From contig JAVSML010024348.1 of NCBI GenBank assembly GCA_038503035.1, forward strand, positions 139,383-203,382: a stretch of DNA of 64,000 nucleotides, in the 5' to 3' direction. Of the stretch, positions 63,901 to 64,000 are shown piece after piece; positions within the stretch are counted from its first letter, which is position 1; each line of letters begins with the position of its first letter. A program made the position numbers and the translations under genes. The notes under the pieces were generated by a model that was given only the letters and a program-made list of their open reading frames with translations, was not told where the DNA came from and made no database searches. This DNA comes from Crocodylus rhombifer. Its lineage: Eukaryota; Chordata; Crocodylia; Crocodylidae.

Positions 63901-64000
63901 GTAAAGTCCCTGGCTACTTCCTGTCCAGAGGAACTCCAAAAAGGAAATGTATTTGCTTGGCCTGACTTCCTGCCTGGGGTTGTTGGAAGAGTGAAGATAG
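4491..64000 (+). CDS. SVEP1: SVEP1 (polydom), internal part of gene: 26 exons, both ends outside the window
   Basis: The joined exons encode about 1,308 residues of a secreted mosaic protein. Module order is ephrin-receptor-like, CCP x3, HYR x2, CCP, linker, ephrin-receptor-like x3, EGF x6, pentraxin/LamG. This order is diagnostic of SVEP1, and the residues match the vertebrate orthologue closely as I know it. The family product is an extracellular-matrix and cell-adhesion protein, reported as a ligand of integrin alpha9beta1, TIE1 and PEAR1, and needed for lymphatic vessel remodelling. Exons were placed by frame continuity plus AG acceptors and GT donors; two donors are GC. No stop or frameshift interrupts the chain, so the gene looks functional. 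The N-terminal signal peptide and VWA domain lie upstream, and most of the CCP array lies downstream. I could not find the exon preceding 4491 in the first 4.5 kb. Confidence 0.97.
4928..5107 (+). CDS. SVEP1: SVEP1 exon 2: sushi/CCP module 1
   Basis: This 180-bp, phase 1-1 exon holds one complete complement control protein module. It starts [15 protein letters not shown], shows the internal cysteines of a CCP ([17 protein letters not shown]), the usual GLWSG tryptophan motif, and ends ATCR. One module per phase-1 exon is typical of sushi proteins. The acceptor is gattag|TT and the donor AGAG|gtagga. Confidence 0.96.
7441..7690. mobile_element. Probable hAT-Charlie-like MITE (approximate)
   Basis: The right end read in reverse (gcaactctcagccttttgag, then acttaaggcacc) parallels the left end of the element at 12794. 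The left end starts near cactgattctcagctgag. Target duplication not clear. Confidence 0.45.
8612..9257. mobile_element. Non-autonomous hAT-type element with perfect 8-bp target duplication
   Basis: The right end, reversed, reads caggggtgtcaaattaactt, a hAT-style terminus. The left end cggggggacggg is its degraded partner. Identical atctaggt flanks lie at 8604-8611 and 9258-9265. The interior is GC-rich with imperfect repeats (gagctgcatg..., ggccagagcagg) and encodes no transposase. Confidence 0.8.
9613..9660. repeat. Perfect 24-bp tandem duplication before exon 3
   Basis: The unit cttattgtggtatccttctg+atgg occurs twice head to tail. It ends 37 bp before the exon 3 acceptor and is bounded by tttaa on both sides. 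Confidence 0.95.
9698..9877 (+). CDS. SVEP1: SVEP1 exon 3: sushi/CCP module 2
   Basis: This 180-bp, phase 1-1 exon is the same length as the previous sushi exon. It begins [17 protein letters not shown], continues through [15 protein letters not shown], and closes with [12 protein letters not shown]. The conserved CCP tryptophan and cysteines are present. The acceptor is tttgcag|TA and the donor CTGG|gtatgt. A perfect 24-bp tandem duplication lies 37 bp upstream of its acceptor. Confidence 0.96.
12629..12646. repeat. GA microsatellite
   Basis: Short uninterrupted GA run in intron 3. Confidence 0.9.
12794..13114. mobile_element. hAT-type MITE, family A copy 1
   Basis: It starts cagtgattctcaacc and ends ggttgagaatcacgg, near-perfect terminal inverts of the hAT-Charlie kind. 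Flanks gtctataa and gtctgtaa agree at 7 of 8 bases. The same aggcacccct-type interior occurs in the copies at 25691 and 47264. No ORF of note. Confidence 0.85.
13617..13646. repeat. TATTG microsatellite (6 units) abutting CR1
   Basis: Six perfect TATTG units directly precede the 5' end of the CR1 copy. They may be the insertion site or have arisen with the insertion. Confidence 0.95.
13647..15477 (+). mobile_element. CR1 LINE, 5'-truncated, with reverse-transcriptase remnants
   Basis: The copy reads in the SVEP1 direction. Successive frames carry reverse-transcriptase blocks: [17 protein letters not shown] and [14 protein letters not shown] (13970-14206), [17 protein letters not shown] (14311 on), [19 protein letters not shown] and the catalytic FADDIKMW (14453-15355, 300 codons open). 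At least three frame changes and an in-frame stop after GPAGD show it is dead as a whole. It ends with the CR1 signature (ggtcccttccaaccctagaa) and actatgaaactatt. The long open 3' frame suggests a relatively young insertion. Confidence 0.93.
17448..17680. repeat. MITE-like repeat with strong inverted repeats
   Basis: Ends gtgcatgtacac and tgtgcacac are roughly inverted. Inside, 17631-17647 and 17656-17672 form a perfect 17-bp stem with an 8-nt loop (gccatgctttagtactt). CpG-rich inverted words (gctacgctgcc, ggcgtagtggcga) fill the left part. Confidence 0.6.
17959..18156 (+). CDS. SVEP1: SVEP1 exon 4: sushi/CCP module 3
   Basis: This 198-bp, phase 1-1 exon encodes about 66 residues. The start is [20 protein letters not shown], the middle [14 protein letters not shown], and the end [14 protein letters not shown]. 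It is six codons longer than the two preceding CCP exons, mostly between the first and second cysteines. The acceptor is cttgtag|AG and the donor AAAG|gtaaag. It completes the three-sushi block before the HYR domains. Confidence 0.96.
18157..20777. other. SVEP1: SVEP1 intron 4
   Basis: This 2.6-kb intron is mostly AT-rich sequence with no repeat I can name. There is an A-run near 19981-19993, and a weak ancient-repeat-like patch near 20520-20620. The short ORFs show no family motif. Confidence 0.7.
20778..20896 (+). CDS. SVEP1: SVEP1 exon 5: first half of HYR domain 1
   Basis: This 119-bp exon starts in phase 1 and ends in phase 0. It begins [17 protein letters not shown], the classic HYR opening (APxIxCPxNI), and ends [11 protein letters not shown] is an immunoglobulin-like fold thought to act in adhesion. 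It has a sequon at ANISW. The donor must be GAG|gcaagc, because no GT fits nearby, so the following intron is GC-AG. The next exon continues in frame as LSIHVTPAF. Confidence 0.93.
20897..21718. other. SVEP1: SVEP1 intron 5, GC-AG type (822 bp)
   Basis: The donor is GAG|gcaagc and the acceptor ctttaccag|CT. No GT within the nearby exon edge keeps the frame into LSIHVTPAF. The intron body shows no recognised repeat. Confidence 0.88.
21719..21848 (+). CDS. SVEP1: SVEP1 exon 6: second half of HYR domain 1
   Basis: This 130-bp exon runs from phase 0 to phase 1. It encodes [15 protein letters not shown], then the HYR signature [17 protein letters not shown], and ends FIVKVIG. The (V/I)xYTAxDxSGNxAxC motif marks the HYR C-terminal strands. 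The acceptor is tttaccag|CT and the donor ATTG|gtaagt. Confidence 0.95.
21849..24361. other. SVEP1: SVEP1 intron 6
   Basis: This 2.5-kb intron contains an ancient interspersed-repeat-like patch at about 21920-22055 and a degenerate tandem repeat at 23160-23490. The repeat's recurring core resembles aatcagctgattgtca. It is followed by GC-rich sequence to about 24000. No exon was seen. Confidence 0.7.
23160..23490. repeat. Degenerate tandem repeat, period about 75-80 bp
   Basis: Variants of aatcagctgattgtcagcc recur at about 23241, 23321, 23395 and 23465 with similar surrounding words (gaccaaactggga, gactgggg). Family unknown. Confidence 0.55.
24362..24469 (+). CDS. SVEP1: SVEP1 exon 7: first half of HYR domain 2
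   Basis: This 108-bp, phase 1-1 exon starts [19 protein letters not shown] and ends [10 protein letters not shown]. It pairs with the exon 297 bp downstream to complete the second HYR fold. Unlike HYR 1, the internal intron is phase 1 and uses a standard GT donor (TCAG|gtgaga). The acceptor is cctctag|AT. Confidence 0.95.
24767..24898 (+). CDS. SVEP1: SVEP1 exon 8: second half of HYR domain 2
   Basis: This 132-bp, phase 1-1 exon encodes [20 protein letters not shown], then [16 protein letters not shown] and a closing IHIVIRG. The YTATDPSGN motif is the HYR hallmark, and NRT is a sequon. A T-rich polypyrimidine tract precedes the acceptor ctccag|GA. The donor is AGAG|gtttgt. Confidence 0.96.
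25691..25950. mobile_element. hAT-type MITE, family A copy 2 (opposite orientation)
   Basis: Termini are cagtgattctcaacc and ggtcaagaaccactg. Flanks ctatagtg and ctgtggtg agree at 6 of 8 bases. Interior words match copy 1 in reverse (e.g. ccaaggggtgtcttgaatct). Confidence 0.8.
27826..28262. repeat. Long GC-rich hairpin
   Basis: The inner arms are 27940-28020 and 28091-28168; ggttcagaggaggatt...cagctgtgggg pairs with ccccacagctgc...ctctgaaccc. The loop is about 70 nt. Outer homology (cacagtgtccctgccc, gtgctgcag) extends to both quoted ends. No coding content. Confidence 0.75.
28916..29110 (+). CDS. SVEP1: SVEP1 exon 9: sushi/CCP module 4
   Basis: This 195-bp, phase 1-1 exon carries a CCP module that begins [17 protein letters not shown]. 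It runs through [20 protein letters not shown] and ends [13 protein letters not shown]. It follows the HYR pair directly, as in other vertebrate SVEP1 proteins. The acceptor is atacag|GT and the donor TCTT|gtaagt. Confidence 0.96.
29586..30090. mobile_element. hAT-type terminus with internally duplicated GC-rich sequence (truncated)
   Basis: The left end caggggtcggcaacccctgg is a hAT-type terminus like that at 34829. Inside, a segment of about 120-140 bp occurs twice (around 29730 and 29930; shared words caaacagctg, ccgggt/ccgggct, catcagctc). No right terminus was found before the Penelope remnant. Confidence 0.6.
30100..31765 (-). mobile_element. Penelope-like retroelement remnant
   Basis: Read on the minus strand it gives, in order: an N-terminal helical region (31763-31290), the [20 protein letters not shown] block (31100-30768), and the reverse-transcriptase core [11 protein letters not shown]... 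followed by a degraded thumb-side segment ending in [10 protein letters not shown] (30428-30111). IKPADKGG and a (Y/T)DD-F-W core are Penelope-type hallmarks. Several frameshifts split it. The C-terminal part, including any GIY-YIG endonuclease, is missing. The function in the window is nil: it is a decayed copy in intron 9. Confidence 0.8.
32470..33707. mobile_element. GC-rich hAT-type element (1.2 kb)
   Basis: The right end, reversed, is caggggtgggcaattatttt, and the left end tgaggtaggtt is a weak match. Flanks tattatac and tgttatac agree at 7 of 8 bases. The interior has imperfect repeats (ccatgtggaagcatg, catggagccag, ggcctgatggtgcatg) and a C/A-rich tract at 33179-33371. The open frames across it show no protein-family motif. 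Confidence 0.65.
33179..33371. repeat. C/A-rich low-complexity tract
   Basis: Irregular cccacaaacc / cacaccc runs, pyrimidine- and A-biased on this strand, inside the element at 32470. Confidence 0.85.
33760..33881 (+). CDS. SVEP1: SVEP1 exon 10: linker after CCP 4
   Basis: This 122-bp exon (phase 1 in, phase 0 out) encodes [20 protein letters not shown] followed by an alpha-helix-like segment ending QSALGKM. I recognise no named fold. This stretch and the next three exons form the conserved interdomain region of SVEP1. It starts 52 bp after a hAT-type terminus ending at 33707, so a transposon insertion lies very close to the acceptor (tttcag|TA). Confidence 0.94.
34829..35050. mobile_element. 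Small hAT-type element
   Basis: It begins agggataagcaacc and ends acgttgctgactcctg, inverted partners of the caggg(t/a)..agcaac kind. The flanks gtccagac and atctagac agree at 6 of 8 bases. It is related to the terminus at 29586 (gtgcctcggagcag is shared). Confidence 0.75.
35781..38356. mobile_element. Large (2.6 kb) hAT-bounded element filled with GC-rich repeats
   Basis: The left end is caggggtgggcgattattt; the right end reversed is catgggtgggcaaaat. Flanks atatagat and ccatagat agree at 6 of 8 bases. The interior is GC-rich and built of tandem and inverted copies around gctcagctgcaccttccccc (near 36900 and 37145; inverted near 37385 and 37620). Long frames on both strands, including 435 codons at 36318-37625, are low-complexity and follow the repeats. 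No transposase motif was seen. Confidence 0.75.
36799..36888. repeat. Three perfect 30-bp tandem units
   Basis: The unit gtgctgctagggacaggatg (first 20 of 30 bases) is repeated three times without change inside the element at 35781-38356. Being a multiple of three it keeps frames open. Confidence 0.95.
38890..38998 (+). CDS. SVEP1: SVEP1 exon 11: linker
   Basis: This 109-bp exon (phase 0 in, phase 1 out) encodes [19 protein letters not shown] and then [14 protein letters not shown]. It contains two close cysteines and an acidic patch. It is strongly similar to the SVEP1 interdomain region as known in other vertebrates. The acceptor is tttgcag|GT and the donor ATTG|gtaatg. Confidence 0.95.
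38999..41300. other. SVEP1: SVEP1 intron 11
   Basis: This 2.3-kb intron is AT-rich with a short GT/GC microsatellite-like stretch near 40882-40912. I see no named repeat and no exon-like ORF. Confidence 0.7.
41301..41492 (+). CDS. SVEP1: SVEP1 exon 12: linker with dibasic RVKR site
   Basis: This 192-bp, phase 1-1 exon begins [18 protein letters not shown] and ends [11 protein letters not shown]. Midway is a basic stretch with R-V-K-R encoded at 41420-41431, followed by HKK. It fits the R-x-[K/R]-R consensus for furin-type proprotein convertases. Whether it is cleaved is not shown here. A sequon (NIT) is at the end. The donor is ACTG|gtgagg. Confidence 0.95.
41420..41431 (+). other. SVEP1: Candidate proprotein-convertase site (RVKR) in exon 12
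   Basis: Codons cgg gtc aaa aga encode R-V-K-R, followed by H-K-K. This matches the R-x-K-R consensus. Cleavage is not demonstrated by sequence alone. Confidence 0.55.
41493..42152. other. SVEP1: SVEP1 intron 12
   Basis: This 660-bp GT-AG intron has no recognised repeat or gene. Confidence 0.7.
42153..42386 (+). CDS. SVEP1: SVEP1 exon 13: linker leading into cysteine-rich modules
   Basis: At 234 bp (phase 1-1) this is the longest exon in the window. It starts [20 protein letters not shown], continues with a probably helical segment ([20 protein letters not shown]), and ends [13 protein letters not shown]. The ending supplies cysteines to the ephrin-receptor-like module that follows. The acceptor is accccag|CT and the donor TGTG|gtaagc. 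Confidence 0.95.
42387..43697. other. SVEP1: SVEP1 intron 13
   Basis: This 1.3-kb intron is mostly occupied by an LTR-like GC-rich block (about 42630-43420) that shares sequence with the one at 1205-2110. Confidence 0.7.
42630..43420. repeat. LTR-like interspersed repeat, copy 2 (approximate ends)
   Basis: It shares the core described for the block at 1205-2110 around 42722-42800 and has a similar GC-rich pyrimidine-biased composition. A TATA-like tttatatg lies near 43270. No coding region was seen. The classification as an LTR is inferred. Confidence 0.4.
43698..43859 (+). CDS. SVEP1: SVEP1 exon 14: ephrin-receptor-like module 2
   Basis: This 162-bp, phase 1-1 exon encodes 54 residues. It starts [19 protein letters not shown], continues [20 protein letters not shown] and ends SISECK. 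The CPxGTYY...CxxC...CxxCPxGxY pattern is the GCC2/GCC3 signature. It is the first of three consecutive exons of identical length and phase. The acceptor is atctcag|TT and the donor AAAG|gtggga. Confidence 0.96.
43860..44831. other. SVEP1: SVEP1 intron 14
   Basis: This 972-bp intron has no feature that I recognise. Confidence 0.7.
44832..44993 (+). CDS. SVEP1: SVEP1 exon 15: ephrin-receptor-like module 3
   Basis: This 162-bp, phase 1-1 exon encodes [19 protein letters not shown], then [20 protein letters not shown] and an ending AVDILACG. Its cysteine spacing repeats that of exons 14 and 16. The acceptor is ttttag|CT and the donor GGAG|gtttgt. The gap-bearing intron 15 follows. Confidence 0.96.
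45474..45700. repeat. TIR/palindrome repeat, family B copy 1 (approximate)
   Basis: It shares caaattgtgccactcagggc with the copy at 61219 (caaattgtcccactttgggc) and a matching ctgcctgg. It has its own inner inverted pair, gctcaaat and atttgagc. Confidence 0.6.
45878..45911. repeat. CA microsatellite ending in assembly gap
   Basis: Seventeen AC units run directly into the Ns. Confidence 0.95.
45912..46011. other. Assembly gap (100 N)
   Basis: Exactly 100 Ns lie between a CA repeat and a run of about 12 C. A round 100 usually marks a gap of unknown size. It lies in intron 15, so no exon continuity is affected. Confidence 0.99.
46170..47110. repeat. GC-rich repeat-like block after the gap
   Basis: Composition and words (ccagctccccc, gggcccagta, agctgcagtgg) resemble the interiors of the GC-rich hAT-bounded blocks. 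The left terminus may be lost in the gap, and the right edge is near the G-run at 47084-47098. ORFs here overlap on both strands and show no motif. Confidence 0.45.
47264..47551. mobile_element. hAT-type MITE, family A copy 3
   Basis: Termini are taatggtactcaaac and ggttgagtatcactg. Flanks gtatagat and gtatacac agree at 6 of 8 bases. Interior aaggcacccctcattgg matches copy 1. Confidence 0.8.
48493..48654 (+). CDS. SVEP1: SVEP1 exon 16: ephrin-receptor-like module 4
   Basis: This is the third 162-bp, phase 1-1 exon of the set. It encodes [19 protein letters not shown], then [20 protein letters not shown] and ends ARSITDCS. It has the same CxPG..CxxC..CxxCP layout as its two neighbours. The acceptor is tttacag|TA and the donor TCAA|gtaagt. 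Confidence 0.96.
48655..49283. other. SVEP1: SVEP1 intron 16
   Basis: This 629-bp intron contains a short CR1 3' tail at about 48832-48898 and otherwise unique sequence. Confidence 0.75.
48832..48898 (+). mobile_element. CR1 3' tail fragment
   Basis: It carries the terminal CR1 words ggggctggacccaatggtct and ggtcccttccaaccctaaac. Confidence 0.85.
49284..49375 (+). CDS. SVEP1: SVEP1 exon 17: short linker before EGF modules, GC donor
   Basis: This 92-bp exon runs from phase 1 to phase 0. It encodes [20 protein letters not shown] and ends [11 protein letters not shown], a cysteine-free spacer between the cysteine-rich modules and the EGF array. The next exon begins VFHEC in phase 0, so the junction must be CAG|gcaagc. 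This is a GC donor, the second in the window with the same first six intron bases. Confidence 0.92.
49376..51200. other. SVEP1: SVEP1 intron 17, GC-AG type (1,825 bp)
   Basis: The donor is CAG|gcaagc and the acceptor tttgacag|GT. A weak CR1-like stretch may exist near 49709-49775. The rest is AT-rich without recognised repeats. Confidence 0.85.
51201..51297 (+). CDS. SVEP1: SVEP1 exon 18: EGF-like module 1
   Basis: This 97-bp exon (phase 0 in, phase 1 out) encodes [20 protein letters not shown], then [12 protein letters not shown]. The last cysteine of the module comes from the next exon. CHNNGTC fits the C-x4-[S/T]-C O-fucosylation consensus. It lacks the D-x-D/N-E calcium-binding opening seen in EGF 2-6. 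The acceptor is ttgacag|GT and the donor ACAG|gtaaat. Confidence 0.95.
51298..52073. other. SVEP1: SVEP1 intron 18
   Basis: This 776-bp GT-AG intron shows nothing recognised. Confidence 0.7.
52074..52187 (+). CDS. SVEP1: SVEP1 exon 19: calcium-binding EGF module 2
   Basis: This 114-bp, phase 1-1 exon starts [16 protein letters not shown], continues [18 protein letters not shown] and ends GYTG. The E-I-D-E-C opening marks a calcium-binding EGF. CKSFPC fits the C-x-S-x-[P/A]-C O-glucosylation consensus. The acceptor is tttag|GC and the donor ACAG|gtgact. Confidence 0.96.
52188..53906. other. SVEP1: SVEP1 intron 19
   Basis: This 1.7-kb intron contains an 817-bp inverted-terminal-repeat element at 52764-53580 with a GC-rich core. 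The remainder looks unique. Confidence 0.75.
52764..53580. mobile_element. Inverted-terminal-repeat DNA element, superfamily uncertain
   Basis: The left end taccatatttactcaaatcc (then aaga) matches the reversed right end tactgtgtttacccaaatcc (then aaga). A TA target duplication is possible, as the element is bounded by TA on each side. The core is GC-rich and noncoding; a second inverted patch (cttgtcttagatttgagta) lies near 52830. Confidence 0.75.
53907..54020 (+). CDS. SVEP1: SVEP1 exon 20: calcium-binding EGF module 3
   Basis: This 114-bp, phase 1-1 exon matches exon 19 in length and phase. It encodes [20 protein letters not shown], then [23 protein letters not shown] and the acidic/aromatic positions fit calcium binding. 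CSSNPC fits the O-glucosylation consensus. The acceptor, ctgtttgaag|GG, has a short pyrimidine tract. The donor is ACAG|gtcagc. Confidence 0.95.
54021..55149. other. SVEP1: SVEP1 intron 20
   Basis: This 1.1-kb intron has no recognised repeat or gene. Confidence 0.7.
55150..55351 (+). CDS. SVEP1: SVEP1 exon 21: EGF module 4 and first part of EGF 5
   Basis: This 202-bp exon (phase 1 in, phase 2 out) encodes [20 protein letters not shown] through [19 protein letters not shown], then the start of EGF 5 up to CKDDINSFR. It ends inside EGF 5, so module and exon boundaries no longer coincide here. CLSNPC, CLSRPC and CKNGATC fit the O-glycosylation consensus patterns. The acceptor is actcag|GT and the donor TCAG|gtgaag. 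Confidence 0.96.
55352..56223. other. SVEP1: SVEP1 intron 21
   Basis: This 872-bp, phase-2 intron interrupts EGF module 5. An ancient-repeat-like patch may lie at about 55895-55990. Nothing else was recognised. Confidence 0.7.
56224..56381 (+). CDS. SVEP1: SVEP1 exon 22: end of EGF 5 and EGF module 6
   Basis: This 158-bp exon (phase 2 in, phase 1 out) encodes [19 protein letters not shown], then [20 protein letters not shown], and ends GFTGSRCET. It completes the six-EGF array. CDSNPC and CLNQATC match the O-glucose and O-fucose consensus. The acceptor is cctcag|GT and the donor ACAG|gtacac. Confidence 0.96.
57301..57430. repeat. Palindromic patch related to family B
   Basis: agtagcagcaca (57359-57370) and tgtgctgctgctact (57374-57388) are inverted, as in the palindrome at 61267. 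It directly precedes a CR1 fragment. Confidence 0.5.
57447..57995 (-). mobile_element. CR1 LINE fragment, minus strand
   Basis: The plus strand begins with the reversed CR1 3' end (tgagggttggaagtgacctc, then atctagtccaacccc). The minus strand translates as [20 protein letters not shown] and continues with a [22 protein letters not shown] CR1 C-terminus in an open frame of 118 codons. 5'-truncated. Confidence 0.92.
58351..58552 (+). CDS. SVEP1: SVEP1 exon 23: pentraxin/LamG domain, part 1
   Basis: This 202-bp exon (phase 1 in, phase 2 out) starts [20 protein letters not shown], continues [20 protein letters not shown] and ends LLTDYNG. This is the N-terminal half of the jelly-roll pentraxin fold. 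The TCAFWM cysteine corresponds to the first conserved pentraxin cysteine. Sequons are at NIT and NGS. The acceptor is ttgcag|AA and the donor ATGG|gtaaat. Confidence 0.96.
58553..59271. other. SVEP1: SVEP1 intron 23
   Basis: Most of this 719-bp intron lies between two inverted copies of tagagaggatcct (58613 and 59173), so the intron may consist largely of one inserted DNA element. Confidence 0.65.
58613..59185. mobile_element. Possible inverted-repeat element filling intron 23
   Basis: tagagaggatcct at 58613 and aggatcctctcta ending at 59185 are inverted 13-mers with further partial match outside. The interior (58900-59110) is GC-richer than the flanks. Type unknown. Confidence 0.45.
59272..59447 (+). 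CDS. SVEP1: SVEP1 exon 24: pentraxin/LamG domain, part 2
   Basis: This 176-bp exon (phase 2 in, phase 1 out) encodes [20 protein letters not shown], then [20 protein letters not shown] and DGKLSDGG, ending [13 protein letters not shown] corresponds to the HxCx[ST]W pentraxin signature, with alanine in place of the signature cysteine. A cysteine occurs five residues later (TWTC). The acceptor is gtgcag|GT and the donor CCTG|gtatgt. Confidence 0.96.
59448..60843. other. SVEP1: SVEP1 intron 24
   Basis: This 1.4-kb intron is AT-rich. No repeat or gene was recognised. Confidence 0.7.
60844..60968 (+). CDS. SVEP1: SVEP1 exon 25: pentraxin/LamG domain, part 3
   Basis: This 125-bp exon (phase 1 in, phase 0 out) encodes [20 protein letters not shown], then [26 protein letters not shown] and the FxGxIxxxNxWD motif are typical of pentraxin calcium-site and C-terminal strands. 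The acceptor is ttcttag|GT and the donor GCAG|gtgaat. Confidence 0.96.
61219..61672. mobile_element. Palindrome-rich TIR element, family B copy 2
   Basis: gcaggggcatg near the left end and catgcccttgc near the right end are inverted. It includes a perfect 28-bp palindrome at 61267-61294 (half: agtagcagcacaaa) and the inverted pair gtttgtggtgccacaaac near 61620. A 174-codon frame crosses it but shows no family motif. Confidence 0.65.
61915..62045 (-). mobile_element. CR1 3' fragment, minus strand
   Basis: The plus strand reads aaatcatagaaaagtagggt, then tggaagggacctctggaggt and catctagtccaactccctgc, the reversed CR1 3' end. Confidence 0.9.
63901..64000 (+). CDS. SVEP1: SVEP1 exon 26 (partial, cut by window end): end of pentraxin domain
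   Basis: This exon enters in phase 0 after a ccttag acceptor and stays open for 100 bp to the window edge. It encodes [20 protein letters not shown], then [13 protein letters not shown]. This matches the pentraxin C-terminus and the join to the next sushi in SVEP1. The donor and remaining codons lie outside the window. Confidence 0.93.

Noticed and set aside
1..64000. CRISPR array, operon, phage or bacterial system
   Set aside because: Spliced exons, vertebrate LINEs and microsatellites show a vertebrate genome; the direct repeats seen are tandem or transposon repeats without spacers.

Overview
The window is vertebrate genomic DNA and lies almost entirely inside one large plus-strand gene. 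It carries 26 consecutive coding exons of SVEP1 (sushi, von Willebrand factor A, EGF and pentraxin domain protein 1; also called polydom), a very large secreted extracellular-matrix protein. The exons run from the first cysteine-rich ephrin-receptor-like module at 4491 to an exon cut by the window end at 64000. They sum to 3,924 coding bases, about 1,308 codons. That is a little over a third of the roughly 3,570 residues known for the human protein. Every exon joins the next in frame, and no premature stop was seen. The 5' part (signal peptide, VWA domain) lies upstream of base 1. The long C-terminal sushi array lies beyond base 64000.

Domain order follows the exons. One ephrin-receptor-like module is at 4491-4649. 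Three sushi/CCP modules are at 4928-5107, 9698-9877 and 17959-18156. Two HYR modules come next, each split over two exons (20778-20896 with 21719-21848; 24362-24469 with 24767-24898). A fourth CCP is at 28916-29110, followed by a linker over four exons (33760-42386). Three ephrin-receptor-like modules follow on exons of exactly 162 bp (43698, 44832, 48493), then a short linker exon (49284-49375). Six EGF modules span 51201-56381, and a pentraxin/LamG domain spans 58351-60968. The last exon starts at 63901. Most boundaries are phase 1, as expected for shuffled extracellular modules. Two introns need GC rather than GT donors.

The introns make up about 94% of the window and hold the lineage-specific material. 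CR1 LINE copies are present, one of them with a 300-codon reverse-transcriptase ORF. A decayed Penelope-like retroelement lies on the minus strand. Two related LTR-like blocks are present. There are many non-autonomous DNA transposons with hAT-type termini, several flanked by recognisable 8-bp target duplications, and several large hairpins. CR1 dominance, a CR1 3' end of the type GAAACTATGAAACTATT, Penelope and hAT elements, and the absence of L1/Alu-type sequence suggest a sauropsid, most likely a crocodilian. This is an inference from repeat style, not proof. A 100-N assembly gap lies at 45912-46011 inside intron 15.

I found no second host gene, RNA gene, CRISPR array or prokaryotic-type operon. 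The longer non-exonic ORFs lie in transposons or GC-rich repeat DNA. The more unusual points are the two GC-AG introns, a 2.6-kb hAT-bounded block filled with GC-rich tandem and inverted repeats, and the set of hAT insertions with matching target duplications.
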